Positions 20,886-33,951 of a stretch of 64,000 bases of DNA are shown here, in pieces; the first letter of the stretch is position 1, and each line of letters begins with the position of its first letter. The notes under the pieces are model-generated. The model saw only the letters and a list, made by a program, of their open reading frames with translations. It had not been told where the DNA came from and searched no databases. This DNA is from Heliopora coerulea (Eukaryota > Cnidaria > Anthozoa > Scleralcyonacea > Helioporidae), in contig JASJOG010000177.1 in NCBI GenBank assembly GCA_030142905.1, forward strand, positions 62,001 through 126,000, read 5' to 3'. The position numbers and the translations under genes were made by a program.

Positions 20886-23429
20886 GCTGCCAAAATTTGG
20901 AATGTAAAAATATACCATCATTCAGTGCGGGTTCTCAGGGTACACTCGGGGAATCCGAAAACATTAGGATGGCAAAGACCGTTTACTAAAGGGAAAATAG
21001 CCCCTCCGAAGAAAGGGTTAAATAAAAGTTACGTATTCTCATGAAAATTCGAAGGGCATGAGCCATAATGCATCCTGTGCTTTCATTAAGGAAGGGCTTG
21101 AATGCCTTCTCAACGTTCTGGCTAATCAAAACCCAACCATTTGCTGAGCTTTAGGTACGAGGAAGAGACATTTTCCTCCCTAATTTCTAGAGATACTTGA
21201 ATGTTTTGGAATATATGTGTTATTTACAACATTAAAAATGGTCACATTTCATGTGACAGTGGAATTCAATAGATTGACTTTGAAAATTGTTAAAAGGCGT
21301 CTGTTATACACGATACGTTTCTTTCTGTTTCATAGTAAAATTTTGTATAAACAACTTCTCCAGCGTCCATTTCCTGAAACTCTGAGTGCTGCTAAAGCAC
21401 TCTTCAAGCCCCAACTCTGGGTGCGCCACTGGGCCAAAGAATGAACTAAGAACCAGAAGTGCAACTCCGTGTCTTAACATCTGATGATTTTTTTTTTAAA
21501 AAATCTCTTCTCCTGACCAGCATCCTTAGAAGATATCCAGGCTTTGGTGAAGATTCTATTCTGATTTTAAGAAAAATAACTGTACATTTGACAACTTTGA
21601 ATTTTGCGCAATGATGCAAAACAGTGAGTACAGAAGTGTCTTCGAGCAAAAACTTATCAGGTGAAGACGCTTGGTAGGAACGTGGTGGCCGCGAAAACTA
21701 TGGGGTCAAAATAATGGCGGAGGGGGATTTCAGACTGATTATTAATCCTGTGTCTTGGCACCATAAATCAGACAAGAGAATATTTCTCAGTAAATACAAA
21801 TTTCCTTTATTGTCTTCAGTTATAACACGTTATTACACGAAATTTTAGAAATTATTTTTTTAGGGAGTTGATTGTTGATTGGCTGTTGTCCTAGTCTTGC
21901 AAAAGACTATTGTCGGAGGCGTTTCCACGACCACAGCAGTGGACATCTTCAGGGTCACGTGGAAACTGCCATTCGGCTTTGCGTATTTATTTGATTCGAT
22001 TAGAGGTCAGTTTGTAAGAGGAGGTTCGTATGTCACTGGTATATGTAGGTGTTGAGCATGGTTCAAATGTTCATTGCAGGTTCCACCTGTGAATCCTGTT
22101 GATTGCAATGTGTTGGTTAAGGCGTGGGTCTATCACTTACTTGTAAGGTGTCGGTAATCATGATTTATTCAGTGGTTTTACGTTGCAAAATGGCATAAAT
22201 AATATATTTCATTTTTCAGTCCCAGTCTAAACACGGTTACCTGACCTCAGTGATTACGTTCTAGTGAAGTGTTCTAGTGTGCACCCAACCTTATACCAGT
22301 GCCTCGTACCCAGGGCCATTTGCAAGGGGTTGGGCCAAGATGGCTGAAAATCAATATGGCGGGGAACAAATGGTCCTAGTAAACATAGAGATTTTAAGTG
22401 ATACTAGAGGGGCCATCAGGCCTAAATTTCAGTTAAATCATTTAAGAAAATTGAACGCTGTCATGTTGGATTTTGTTGGGGGACAAATTTGTGTAGCCTG
22501 GATGACGAGTTAAGGGCGCTTTGTGTTTTTCATCATCTAAAGAACTGAAATTGTAAATCTACAAGGCTTTTATCCTGAAGTTACGGTACAAACTTATTGA
22601 GCACTTTCCATTTGAATGGATTGGCTGGTTAGTGTGGAGGATTTTGACAAGGACCAGGCTAAATTTAAGTTTCAAGTTTGGCCTGTCTAGACGAAAAGTT
22701 TGTTGTTGTCATGTATTTTCCATGAGCCTACCTCAATTACTATATTTAACCTTTTCGCTCAAAAAAATTTACAATTTTTTCACACTCAATTTTTTAACGC
22801 CTAGGTGAGGAATTTTTACGTGTGTAACCATGCCAGTCTCCACTACCCTATGTGCTGTTTGTTGATAAAATGGGTATTTTTGAAGTTTCATTTCTAAGTT
22901 ATGGTGTTGTTCTATGTCTCTTTTAAGGTGTTCAATTCTACCAAGTTGATGTTGTTCAATTCATTCAATTCGAGTTCAGTTCAACCAAATTCAAAGAAAT
23001 ACTTTTTCAGCTTTAGTCACATAATCTGAAGGGTGGAAAAATGTTTAGTGCCCAAAATTCGTCAGGGTTTTTCAGAGGGGTTTGAAGTTACGAGTGGGTC
23101 AATTCAGAGTGTTTTAGAATGCTGAAAGGAGGCTCATGGCCAGCTTATTAACCGCTTATAACTAATTCTGGTCATTCCAATGATTAAATTGTATGGCTGT
23201 AGCAGAGGGCGGTTTTTCATAATATTTGACCACTGTCAAAGGAGTTCTCTCAGAACTCTTAACTATTAGCATCAGTTTTTATGCCAAGTTTTTCAAAAAG
23301 CTCATGGCAATTTTTTCGCCATTATTATTAAATAAATAGAGAAATAATATTAAAAAATTACATGCGCATTGTGTACATGTATCACCTCTAGTGTATCTTA
23401 ATCGCAATACAAGGCTGATTTCCTGTTGT
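20886..23429. other. No gene recognised
   Basis: No supported coding region. It includes a stretch near 21900-22000 that resembles the tail of a Penelope-type repeat but has no working ribozyme core. Confidence 0.4.
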
Positions 23430-23810
23430 GGAAAAGTAAGGTACAGGGGAGGAAGGGTAAAGTAAAGAAAAGGAAAGGTAAAGTACATTAAAATAAAGGA
23501 AAGGTAATGGAAAGTAAAGAATAGCTATCTGAGAGAAAGGTAAAGAAAAGTAAAGGAAAGTTTAAAGGAAAGTATAAGAAAGATATAGGAAAATAAAGTA
23601 CGGGTAAAAGAAAGGTAAAGATAGTAGAATAAGGGTAAAGATAAAGTAAACTAAAGGTAGAGTAAAGGCAAAGGAAAGGTAAAGAAAGAAATATAAAGGA
23701 AAGGTAAGGGAAAGGAAAGGAAAGGTAAAGAAAGAAATATAAAGGAAAGGTAAGGGAAAGGAAAGGAAAGGTAAAGGAACGGTAAATAAAGTAAAGGATA
23801 AAAATAAACT
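23430..23810 (+). repeat. Polypurine AAAGG/TAAAG-rich simple repeat
   Basis: About 380 bp made mostly of AAAGGTAAAGG-like units on the + strand. It includes a duplication of about 50 bp (AAGAAAGAAATATAAAGGAA) near 23680-23760. The inverse TTTACTTT pattern follows at 23820-23850. It may form triplex or cruciform structure. Confidence 0.85.
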
Positions 23811-23859
23811 TTTTCTTTTCTTTACTTTATCTTACTTTACTTCACTTGAATTTACTTTC

Positions 23860-25499
23860 GTTCATCACTGGCGCAAATTGATCGCAAAACAAAGTTGATA
23901 TCCCTGGAATATTGAATCTTAGTTTACCGTTAGAGAATGTAATATCCAGAATTAGAAATTTTTTTTGAGTTTTTACAGCTCTTTAGGTAAACACATTTAC
24001 CCTTATTGTAACAAAATGAGAATTTCGTGTTTGACTGGCGAAGAAAAGCATAGGCAAATGCTATAAATTTGAGACGAAAACCTTATCGTAACTCAATCAA
24101 CGCTCATGTATACAACACTTCAACGTTCGTATGAGTACTACTATCTTTACATAACTGTCAAGACATCTGTACAGTCCCTAACATGTCGCTGACTTGACTT
24201 ACCAACCTTCAAGTTTGAACTGTTCACCTTCAAAAGTCTTCTTTCTACTTACAATGGTGAGATTCTCGAATTTCATATTTTGTTTACAGTATAATAAAAA
24301 TCATTACAGAATGATAATTGATAGCTACCAATACATTTCTAGTTAAGACAGAATATTTGAAATTGATGTAGCAACCAACTACTACAAAATTTTCCCAAGA
24401 CGCTCATTTTAAGATTGTTGTGTAAAACTAGAGTTTTTATAGTATTCGAAAAGGAAACCAGTGACGCAATGCAGAGTAAAAAGGGTGGGTAAAGCCCTTG
24501 TAAAGCCCACAGGTCCGGAGCAACAGGAATTAATTAGTGATCCTGAGCATTTTGCAACTTATTTTAATGTCATGACGGCATGACTTTGCCTGAATAAAGT
24601 TTCAAACTATTTTCAGTTCGCAACAAGATCGAACTGTCACATTAAGGCAAATGTTTGATTTTGATCCGCCGTCTCTTTAATAGTCGATCTATTTATGGGT
24701 GACAGATTTACCAAAGAGTGAAAATGAACAAGCGTAAGAAATTCCACTGAAGTCCCCTGAACATTACATATAAAATCCTGTACTGTGATTCGATTCCTGT
24801 GTTTTAAAGCTACATTGTGAACTGCTTCCTTATTCTAGTAAGTACTAAGTAGCAATACAACTTTTTCAACAGAATAGTATCAGGCGATTCAGGCGTCATT
24901 TTAAAGATAATATTGAATATTAATAGCTTTTATTTACCTAATGTCCTCAAATTGCCACCCATACGTCTCCCGTATCGTCAGTATCGACCTGGATAGGGCC
25001 CAACAAGTAACCTATCCCCCCACCAGATGTCTAGATGCGCCACTGAATGACAAGGCAACATTTCGCATTAAAGATCAAAATTCGATCAGTTGAAAATGAT
25101 CTTAAACCAATCTCAAGGTAATCTCAATCAATCCTAATGTTGTGTCGACTGTAGAACATTAGTTTCCTTGTGAAAAACTTCTTCCGGCAGTGTAGCAGGG
25201 AATTTGACCATAAGAGCTCTCCTGGTGGTGGTTAGTTAAATCATGTAATTCCTTTTATCGTGGAGGAACTTGCTTAATTTAGGCTAAATTTACGATTAGT
25301 CAAGAGTTGCAAAATGAGGGTGGCAATATACTGGATTTGAAGATTTTATTTTACATTTACCTAAAAATAGGGTTGAAATGTTTGGGTATTTATTTCATCT
25401 TAGCATCGAGACTGCTTATAAAGATGTGTAAGTGTGAAGTTTATCGTCCTGTTTTTCAATTTTGCAAAAGAGAAAAGGTGTAAATATTAGATATTAGGA
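23860..25499. other. No gene recognised
   Basis: AT-rich, no coding region or repeat family that I can support. Confidence 0.4.
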
Positions 25500-26960
25500 T
25501 ATTAGGTACCCTTCTATATGCAAAGGGTAAATCCAGAAATCTGGCAGAAAGAGGTAAAACCATTAAATGGAGCTTTTCGTGGTTCTGGCGATTTAATTAA
25601 CCAAATAAATATTAAAGAAGTTAGAAATCTGTCGTCGTATTGGCGAACAGAATTAACAAGGGGTTCCTCGAACTACTTGAAGAACACCTAGCCAGCTGAC
25701 GTATATCCCTTTAGAAGATCCTCCAGAATTTTTACAGGCGCCAAAAGAGTGAGTATTTAGACTTTCGTTAAAGCTTAATCCTGACAAATCATATGGTCCT
25801 GACGAAATTCCAAATTGGCTGTTGCCAGAGTAATGCGTATTTCTTGCCCCTCTTATGAGAATGATCTTGAAAATTTCGGTTTAAGAGCAATGTTTACCTA
25901 GTCAATGGAAACTTGCCGATGTATCCCCTTTAATCAAGAAAAAACCCCGTACAGAATTTTTAAAAAAAATATCTTAGGCCCATTTCTCTCACGCCGTGCA
26001 TATCAAAGTAGCTGAAGACCTTGTAATAATTATGTCAGGGCGGATGTGCTTAAAGTATTACATCCAAATCTGTAACGGTGTGGTTCCATTGCAGAGACTG
26101 ATTAAATCTACCACTGTTTACTCACAAATAAATTATATACGCTTGATACCGCATAATCAAACTGGCACAAGACTGTTTCTCGGAGTGGGGCTCAGTCTCC
26201 TCTCTTATTCCTAGGGGGTTACAAAGCTATGGGGGGGGGGGGGGGTTGTTTTGTTATAATCAAGAACTTGGTTCGTGAGACCGATCAATGGAAATATGTT
26301 GATAACGCGACCGTGGTCAAAAATAGTCAAAAAGGCGAGGTTAGTAATGTCCAATTTTATGCTGGTAAATTGGTGCTATGGTATAGAAACAAGAGTCCGG
26401 TTAAATACTCGCAGATGCATGGAACTGCGTATTTCGTTTACAAGGAACCGTCTTTTACACCTGTCTCCATAAATGGCGAAAAATTAGAGATTGTAGATAG
26501 TGCAAAGTAATTAGGACTTTACATTACAAGTAAACTTGCATGGAATGTTCATATCAACGAAATAATTTAGAAGGCGTCCGAGAGGTTATACTTCTTGAAC
26601 AACTTAAAAAAGCCAATATAGTCCGAACAGGTTTAGGACTATTTTACACAAGCCTTATTAGATTAACCCTGAATTACGCTGCACCCGTATTCTACTACAG
26701 TATTCCCAAACTGTTAATGTAAGAATTGGAAAGCCTACAAAGAAGGGTTATGTCAATTACTAGCCCAAATCTTAGCTTACTGAGACGCACTAAAAAGTAT
26801 GAACATTACTGAGTTATCAATTCTCCATGATTTACATGTATGTAAAACATTTAACACGATTATAAATAGTAAAGACCACCGCCTTCATAAACCTTTTAAT
26901 ACATGTTAAGGCATAACTGATCTTTCCATATACCCGGGGTAGAACAAACCTGTTTCGGAA
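25500..26960 (+). pseudogene. Decayed LINE reverse transcriptase
   Basis: Fragments in several frames match a non-LTR reverse transcriptase. VNPEIWQKEVKPLNGAF at the start, CGPDEIPNWLL-like remains near 25800 and WKYVDNATVV near 26290 (YVDD box changed to YVDN) can be read. So can the thumb region NGEKLEIVDSAK and LNYAAPVFYYSIPKLL to about 26720. Many stops and frameshifts interrupt it. Nothing is likely to be expressed. Confidence 0.7.
26231..26245 (+). repeat. Poly-G run
   Basis: A run of about 14 G within the decayed LINE. It interrupts the reading frame and could be an assembly problem. Confidence 0.8.
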
Positions 26961-28855
26961 TACTTTTATGTCATCGTGTACATCGACAAATTCATTTTAA
27001 ATTGCTCGTTTTGATCTTTGAATTTGCAATATAAACTACAATTTAGAATCAGTATTTCTTTTCCTGCCATGTTTTTAAAATATATTTGTAAATAATTTCA
27101 TTATTAAATTTAAGAATATATTTAAAGTGCTTGTAATTAATTTTAAATACGTAATTCAGCATCCTGGTTACTACGCATTTATTTTGAATAAATTACATCA
27201 AAAATAATATGTTCACAAAATTTTACGTGACAACAATAAAAAAAAAAAAAAATATGTAAATTTACTGACAGGCCTTCTCAGCACGAAAATGGAACCACTT
27301 TTTGAGGAAAACCTCACCTCCTACTGGCAGTGTCATAGTGTCCCTATCGACCAGCATGCAATGCGCGTGTTCGTTGCCGTTTTTACTAAGGAAAATAGAT
27401 ATATTTCGCAAGACAGCAATCGTAGAACTATCCTGGTTGTGAACAACGATTAATGTATAGACTTCACGGCAAAATATATGGAAGATTATTGACTCCTTTC
27501 TATGTGAATCAAATCCAACTGAGCTATCAAAACACAAACTAACACTTTATTGATCTCTTGGATCAGATATCGACCTAAAGAAGGCGTAAGTCTCTTTAAT
27601 TTTTTCTAACGATTTCTTTACTACTTCTCGTAGGTATGTACATGGTTCTCAGTGGTTCCTCATGAAAACCTCTGTAAATTGTATCGCACTAAATATCTAT
27701 CTTCGAAATAGGTCCATAGTTGCATTCTCAAGCCCAAAAGCCAGGTATCCATACAATCCTCTTGATCGCGGCAATCGTTTCACAATTTGTTCAAACGTTC
27801 ATGATTCTCTGTATCGTCCCGGTCTTCAGGATAGAACTCCAAGCGATCGCAATCGTCGATCCCCGTTGTTTTTATATGATTGTCCTGTTCGCTTGAACAA
27901 AATTTGAGCCAGTTGCCACGATCGAATTGATTGTATGGATCCCAGGCTTTAGGGCCCGAGAATGCGACTGCAGTGCTCTTTCGAGGAATAGGATTTAGGT
28001 GGGATACAATCTCGAACCCCCTTTCATCGCAAAAGTTTCCGTGAACCGTGAATGTTTACCAGCAGTGAAACATTTACTGAAACAGTACTTTTTCAAATGT
28101 AGTTTACTTAAAATTACTTGAACTTGCTGAGCGATTGTTCAGTCTTTCTCTTTCGTAGGGTTCCTTACAATACATTTATGTTTAATTCATGCAACTCCCG
28201 AAACTCGAAAGCAAAAATACTAGTTCCAAAACTAACTAAGAAACAACATGAATATGCGGGCTACTTTTATCTGTTGAGTGACATTGACAATTTAAAAGTG
28301 GGCTAGTTCGAGATTACCGAAGATCATTCATGCAGTAAGTGGATATCAATAGTCAATAATACACATTTTTTATTTCAATAAAATACTTTGGGCATACGGC
28401 AAATGGCAAATCGTTTAATATGTAGACTCACTTAATCATCAAATCTACTGTTTCTGGGACTGGTTGTTCAAAAGGCGATAAGATTAATCCTAGATTAGCA
28501 TCGAATTTGTGGACAAATTCTGAAGATATTTGCAAGAGGAACTTGAAATTTACGTGGACATACTTTGGGAACATTCACATACATTTTATCCTCAAACATT
28601 TGAACTGATAAGATTGCGAACACAGTGATCAACAGATGATTCTAAATTAGCATTGATCGGCCTTCAAACAGCTCGCCCCTGATTATTAACATTATTTATG
28701 TTTAAAATAATTCAGTACATATTGTTCTTATCTTACAATGCTCACAATAAGCCTGAAAAAAAAAAAGTTTGGGGAAAATGCTCAGAAGTTCAGTAGAGTT
28801 TAAAACATTACAGGCCAAATACACTTGGATATTCTGTCCAGACTAATCCTTTGTA
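26961..28855. other. No gene recognised
   Basis: AT-rich with a poly-A tract at about 27238-27252. The open frames are short and without recognisable domains. Confidence 0.4.
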
Positions 28856-28858
28856 ATA

Positions 28859-31815
28859 ATAATAATAATAATAATAATAATGGTTTAATGATAGTATATC
28901 CACAAGGTGGCTCTTCATCTATCATATATATATATCTACTATACATATGTATATCTATAAATCTATACAAGTGTGCAAAAGAAAGAACGAGAAAATAAAA
29001 ACCGCGAAAAAAAAAAAAAAAAAAAAATTTAAAAAAATGAGCTAATTACAGTTAATGTAAAGGAAAAAAAAATATTTACAGCTTAATGTATATTTAAAAT
29101 GCTTAAAAATATTAAAATATTTAGGTTAAAGAATTTATTCTGCTTTCTGCCTTTAAGCGAAAGACATTTTTGATTTCCTTGCTAAAACTTAGGAACTCTG
29201 CATTGTTTCTTAAGCTAATAGGCAGTTCATTAAAAAGTCTTGCAGCGTGGTCCTGTAGTGTATTACTCTCAAATGGAATTTGTAATTGTATACCGTTAGA
29301 AGACCGTAATACTCTCGATGGTTGATGTGTGTTTAACTGTAAATAACCAGGCCATGATTTATTATAGAGTGCTTTATGTGTCATTTTCAACAAGTTCCAT
29401 TCCCTATGTTCTTTTATTGGAAGCCAATTTAAGGACAAGACGTCTTCTAAAGAGGCATATTTTCCTGTCACAAAACTTGCAGCTGCTTTCAATACTCGCT
29501 CAAGTCGTTTCTGAAGATGTTCTGGGATAGAGTGGTAAATAACGTCATTGTAGTATAGCTTGGGTAGAACAAGTGCTTGAGCAATATGCTTACGCATTGT
29601 AAAAGGTAGAATGTTCTTGAGTTTCCTTAACGTCGCAAGGGTGGAGTAGCAAGACGATGCAGTATACTTAACATTATCTTCCCATTTCAGATGTTCATTA
29701 ATATGACATCCAAGAAGTTTAGCTGTGGTGACACGTTTCAGACTTTTTCCGTCGATTTGAATATCTACAATTGCTTTATCCAGGGAATGAAATGAAGATA
29801 GCTGTGCAGTGGATAATACCATGAGATTAGTTTTATCGGGGTTTAATACTAGATTGGCGTCCTTTGCCCATTTTCCAAGTTCAATAATTGAATGTTGCAG
29901 ATCCACAACAGTATTTTGGAAGTTGTCTGGTCTACAATGTAAGTAGAGGGTGGTGTCATCGGCATATTGATGGCAATCTGAATTCACGTGTTGTTGTAAA
30001 TCCTCAACGTAAAGATTAAAGATAAGGGGACCCATTATTGAGCCTTGAGGCACACCGAAATGGATATCACTCTTTTCCGATACCCTGTCATCAATTTGCA
30101 CAAAGTGTTGTCTTCCAGTCAAGTAATTTATAGTCCAAACGAGATGTTCACGAGAAAAACCCAGCTTACCTAGTTTCTTGAGAACTGTCTTGTATCTGAT
30201 GGTGTCAAATGCTTTGGAAAAGTCAGCAAGGATCATTAATGTGAGTTCACCGCGTTTCATCGCACGTAAGATGTCGTCACGTATACCTAGAAGTACCGTA
30301 GTAGTAGAATGGCCTTTTCTAAAGCCGGATATTTTCTCTCGTAAAATAGTTTTTGAATCAATGAACTCAACAACTTGGCGGTGCATGAGTTTTTCATAGA
30401 CTTTAGAGAGAACTGGAAGAATTGATATTGGGCGAAAGTCAGCGTTACTGATTGGATTTATAACCTTAGGTATTGGGGTTATTCTAGCAATTTTCCAAGC
30501 AGCAGGAAAAGATGACTCTTCGATAAATGAGTTAATAATATGAGTAAGAGGACTAACGATGTATTCAGGAACAAGCTTTAGGTACTTAGCGGGAATTTGG
30601 TCAGGTCCAGTAGAAGTGTCAGATCTTATCATTTTCAGTTCACGGAACACTTCGTCAGTTGTAACATTTCGAAGTTTGAATCCTTGACGGTCGTTGCATT
30701 CGAGTTCCAGTGAGTTAACAAAGTTGATCAAATCCTCCTTCGCATCGACTTCAGTCATTCCAGTAGTGCGTTGAGCCATGCTTGCAAAGAACCTATTTAG
30801 TTCATTAACGTCATTGCGTAAAGGTTGAGGCGACGGGTTAAGAATTCGATGAATTGTGCGCCATATCTCCTTTGGTTTTGAAGACGAAAACGCCTTGTCG
30901 ATAAAAGATTTCTTTGCTTCCTTCATTTTCATTTTCAGATGATTGCGTACATCACGAAAAGCTTGCCAAGTATCAGGTGTTTTGCATAAATGAGCCTTGC
31001 GTCTAAGTTCATCTCTTTGTCTTTGAAGGTTACTAATTTCATCCGTTTTTAGCCATGGCGCAGGAGGACGAGTTATCTTTGTTCGCTTCAGAGGTGCATG
31101 ACGATCAATACATTGAATGATAAGTTTATTAAAGAGGTCCAATTTGTCTTCCGGATCTTCCATTGCGTAAATGATGTTAAATGGTAAATTTGCAAAATCT
31201 CGAACAAATTCACTGTCTTGAAAGTTCCGCTCGTTTCGTACATATTTAAAACGTGGCAAGAAGCGTTCTGCGCGAATGTTCAAACAGGCATATGGACCAT
31301 CATGATCGCTAATATTAGAGCAGGGTAAAACATTGGTATAAGTGACACGTTTGGGGTTGTTAGAGACTATATGGTCGATCAGAGTTTCACTTGTCATGGT
31401 AGTCCTAGTTGGTTTTTTAACGTGCTGCGTCAAATTAAATGTTGATAGTAAGTCTTGGTACTGACGCGTTAGTGCGGTGTTAGGTTGCAAAAGATCGATA
31501 TTCATGTCACCAGCAAGGACCAGTAAACCATCCCAGAATGTAATAATTTCTGATAACATATTCTCCAGCTGTGTTAGCCAATCTTGTGCAGATAGAATGC
31601 GTTCTGATCTATATATTGTCCCCAACAGTAGCTTGCTATGCTTGTTACGCCCTTCAATTTCTAGCCAAAGGTGCTCCATATTTGGGTATCGGGATTCTAT
31701 ATCTTTACGTCGTTTGTACTTAATAGAGTTCTTGTCGTACTCTTCCTTAAGTAACTTCTTAAGTGGAAGAAATTCTCCTAAATCCGTCAAACCAAAGACA
31801 TGTTTTGTTCATTAA
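28859..31815 (-). mobile_element. CR1/L2-like LINE, 5'-truncated, intact RT frame
   Basis: A - strand element. Its 3' end is an (ATT)n tail, seen as (AAT)n at 28859-28881, which is typical of CR1/L2-type LINEs. The 5' end lies near 31815, where the endonuclease frame starts abruptly, so the element is 5' truncated. Confidence 0.8.
29121..31790 (-). CDS. LINE ORF2: endonuclease (partial) and reverse transcriptase
   Basis: An uninterrupted frame of 889 residues. The N-terminal part is the second half of an APE-type endonuclease: GDMNIDLL near residue 93, LIDHIVSN, and the catalytic SDHDGPY near 163. The RT follows with FRPISILPVLSKVYEKL (about 447), motif A LADFSKAFDTI (about 525), FGVPQGSIMGPLIFNLYVED (about 590) and the active-site YADDTTLY (about 612). 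The C-terminus is the CR1-type region. All RT catalytic aspartates are present. The endonuclease lacks its first half, with a stop just upstream in frame, so the copy is recent but unlikely to be autonomous. Confidence 0.9.
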   Translation of the reverse strand: MTDLGEFLPLKKLLKEEYDKNSIKYKRRKDIESRYPNMEHLWLEIEGRNKHSKLLLGTIYRSERILSAQDWLTQLENMLSEIITFWDGLLVLAGDMNIDLLQPNTALTRQYQDLLSTFNLTQHVKKPTRTTMTSETLIDHIVSNNPKRVTYTNVLPCSNISDHDGPYACLNIRAERFLPRFKYVRNERNFQDSEFVRDFANLPFNIIYAMEDPEDKLDLFNKLIIQCIDRHAPLKRTKITRPPAPWLKTDEISNLQRQRDELRRKAHLCKTPDTWQAFRDVRNHLKMKMKEAKKSFIDKAFSSSKPKEIWRTIHRILNPSPQPLRNDVNELNRFFASMAQRTTGMTEVDAKEDLINFVNSLELECNDRQGFKLRNVTTDEVFRELKMIRSDTSTGPDQIPAKYLKLVPEYIVSPLTHIINSFIEESSFPAAWKIARITPIPKVINPISNADFRPISILPVLSKVYEKLMHRQVVEFIDSKTILREKISGFRKGHSTTTVLLGIRDDILRAMKRGELTLMILADFSKAFDTIRYKTVLKKLGKLGFSREHLVWTINYLTGRQHFVQIDDRVSEKSDIHFGVPQGSIMGPLIFNLYVEDLQQHVNSDCHQYADDTTLYLHCRPDNFQNTVVDLQHSIIELGKWAKDANLVLNPDKTNLMVLSTAQLSSFHSLDKAIVDIQIDGKSLKRVTTAKLLGCHINEHLKWEDNVKYTASSCYSTLATLRKLKNILPFTMRKHIAQALVLPKLYYNDVIYHSIPEHLQKRLERVLKAAASFVTGKYASLEDVLSLNWLPIKEHREWNLLKMTHKALYNKSWPGYLQLNTHQPSRVLRSSNGIQLQIPFESNTLQDHAARLFNELPISLRNNAEFLSFSKEIKNVFRLKAESRINSLT

Positions 31816-33480
31816 AATTCATCTTTGAATTCTTGAAGAGGCTAACAATTGGTATAGTAAGTATAATTGTTATATTCTTCTTGTACGATCTGATAAAACG
31901 TTAAGTATGTGAACCTTTTTGTCTGCGCTGTTCTGTAGACTTAAGCGACAAAATTAAATTCTAAATATCAAAAGATTCCCGAAACACTATTCCCGTCATT
32001 ATGTAGCAAAATATTTGTCACTCAGGTTATAGAGCAATTTTTATACGAGACTGATTTCCCAAAGCCAATGCCCGTCGGTTTTGAATTGAACCAAGGACGC
32101 CCTCTTCCAGCAACTACAATATATTGTTCTAAATTTCTACTCTATGACTACAAATATCAACAGGGGCTAAAGAACGGAAACCTTCACAGCCAGGAAGTGT
32201 CTTTTTGTCCTTAGAGATTGTAACAATTTAGAGAGAAGCAACTGGAAGCCAGCTAGAACCAGGCGACGTCAGTAGCGCAGTTAAAAAGTTCCGAAACCTA
32301 AAAGGACAATCAACAAAATTAATAAAACCATCGAAGTTGTGCCACAGAACAATGTAAAAATAATGCAATGCACAACAAAGCTTCTTATTTATAGCTAGTG
32401 CCTCTTATACAGTACGCAGAATAACTTGTGATCGAGTGGTCCTTAATCCTGATACGTTGTCCACAGTCAGTATATATTTTTGGCTGGTAAATTTTTGTGC
32501 CAATCTGCATGAAAACAAGTGAACAAGAACTTGGTAACAAAGGTAGCGACTGAAATACCAAGATGGAAGGAAAGCCTTTAACTAAAACAATTGCTCAGCA
32601 AAGAATTAAATAAACATATTTTTAATTGAAGAGCGTTTCGTCACTATACATGCAAAATCATATTTTGCAAGGTTTTGAAGTGAACACTAGATTGGTATAA
32701 AGAAGGGTAGTCAGATATCGACGCGCGTAAATGTCAGCAGCTCTCGCCAATACACAAATTTAGTATAATTACACAGGTGATTATCGTAAATCCCGGGTGG
32801 TGATTAGCCCGAAAATTACATCACAATTCTAGATATTCACCTACAAGTGAGTGTAACAGTGAAGGCTCAGGGACAGGATGGCAGCTACCTTTGTAAATGT
32901 TACCGAGGAATTTTTAAAACAGCTCGTTCACTGCTTTCTTTCAAATTCACTTCCCCTTTGGCAAATAATTGTTAAATATTACACTGTTGACACGTAAATT
33001 TATGCACGAGATGGGTATATACGACGCACTGGAATATGAAGCTTAAAGCAAAAGTTTCATACTAGGAAAAGTGATCGAAAAATTAGATGAAGTGGTATAG
33101 GTGGGCATGCTTAAGTATACAAATGAAGACCTCCAGAAACGTAAAATCCTCTCATCACCAAATGGATATCTTGACAGATTTTTCAAGGAATGCCGATGCA
33201 CGTTTTCAAACAAAATATTTTGTCCACCAAAAAAAAACCGTTTACAGCTGCTAAACCGCTGCTTTCTTCATTTTTGTCACAGTAATCACTGGAAATGATG
33301 CCTTACAAAGTCACCCTAAATTGATTAAACTATTTCCTATACCCGAAGTAGTTTTACGATTCGTTTGACGTCAATCACAGAGCACAGGACTCGAATAGGT
33401 GAAGGGAATTCCATTTAGTACGTATAAGTGTTCTTATAACACAGATATATTCACGTAACTGGACGTATTCGACTTGTTTA
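31816..33480. other. No gene recognised
   Basis: No supported gene or repeat. It separates two oppositely oriented LINEs. Confidence 0.4.
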
Positions 33481-33648
33481 CACGTAAAAACAAACGTTGA
33501 TATTGAAACGATATCCCTACAATTCAATATGGCGGATTGTCATGAAAATGTGTGATTTCAGATAGAAACAAATTCCCAGGATAGGAACGTCGAAAGTGAA
33601 GGTGAAATCTTTACTAACAAGTTATTAGTAAAAGATAACACTGATTTC

Positions 33649-33927
33649 TTGTGGAAAGGGAACTTAAATGAATTAAAGAAGTTCGTAAACGTTATTCTGC
33701 GACTGGAGGGGAAATGGTCTTTGCCAGGAGGTGATACGAAAGCATTTGATTCCGGCGTTTTCTCCCTAAAATGGTTTGGTCCGAAGAAAGAAAAATTATT
33801 AATCCATAAGGATAATGAAGACAAAGAGCTAAAGTCATGTTTGGAAAGATACTCGGAGACGACTACGAAACAAATCGAAGGTGAAAATAAACAGCCGATC
33901 GAAGACCACGTGGCGAAACAGAAATAA
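33649..33927 (+). pseudogene. LINE ORF1-like fragment
   Basis: An open stretch including LWKGNLNELKKFVNVILRLEG and WSLPGGDTKAFDSG, followed by SLKWFGPKKEKLLIH. I associate this with the short ORF1 of cnidarian CR1-like elements. It has no known catalytic motif and would bind the element RNA, by analogy. The frame is open upstream to about 33560 without a clear start. Confidence 0.5.
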
Positions 33928-33951
33928 ACCACAAAATTTTTTTTTTTATGT

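Noticed and set aside
21925..21970. Hammerhead-like CTGAAGA...GAAAC on the - strand
   Set aside because: The bases next to the core do not pair to make stem II, and the cleavage triplet is GCC, which does not fit UH.
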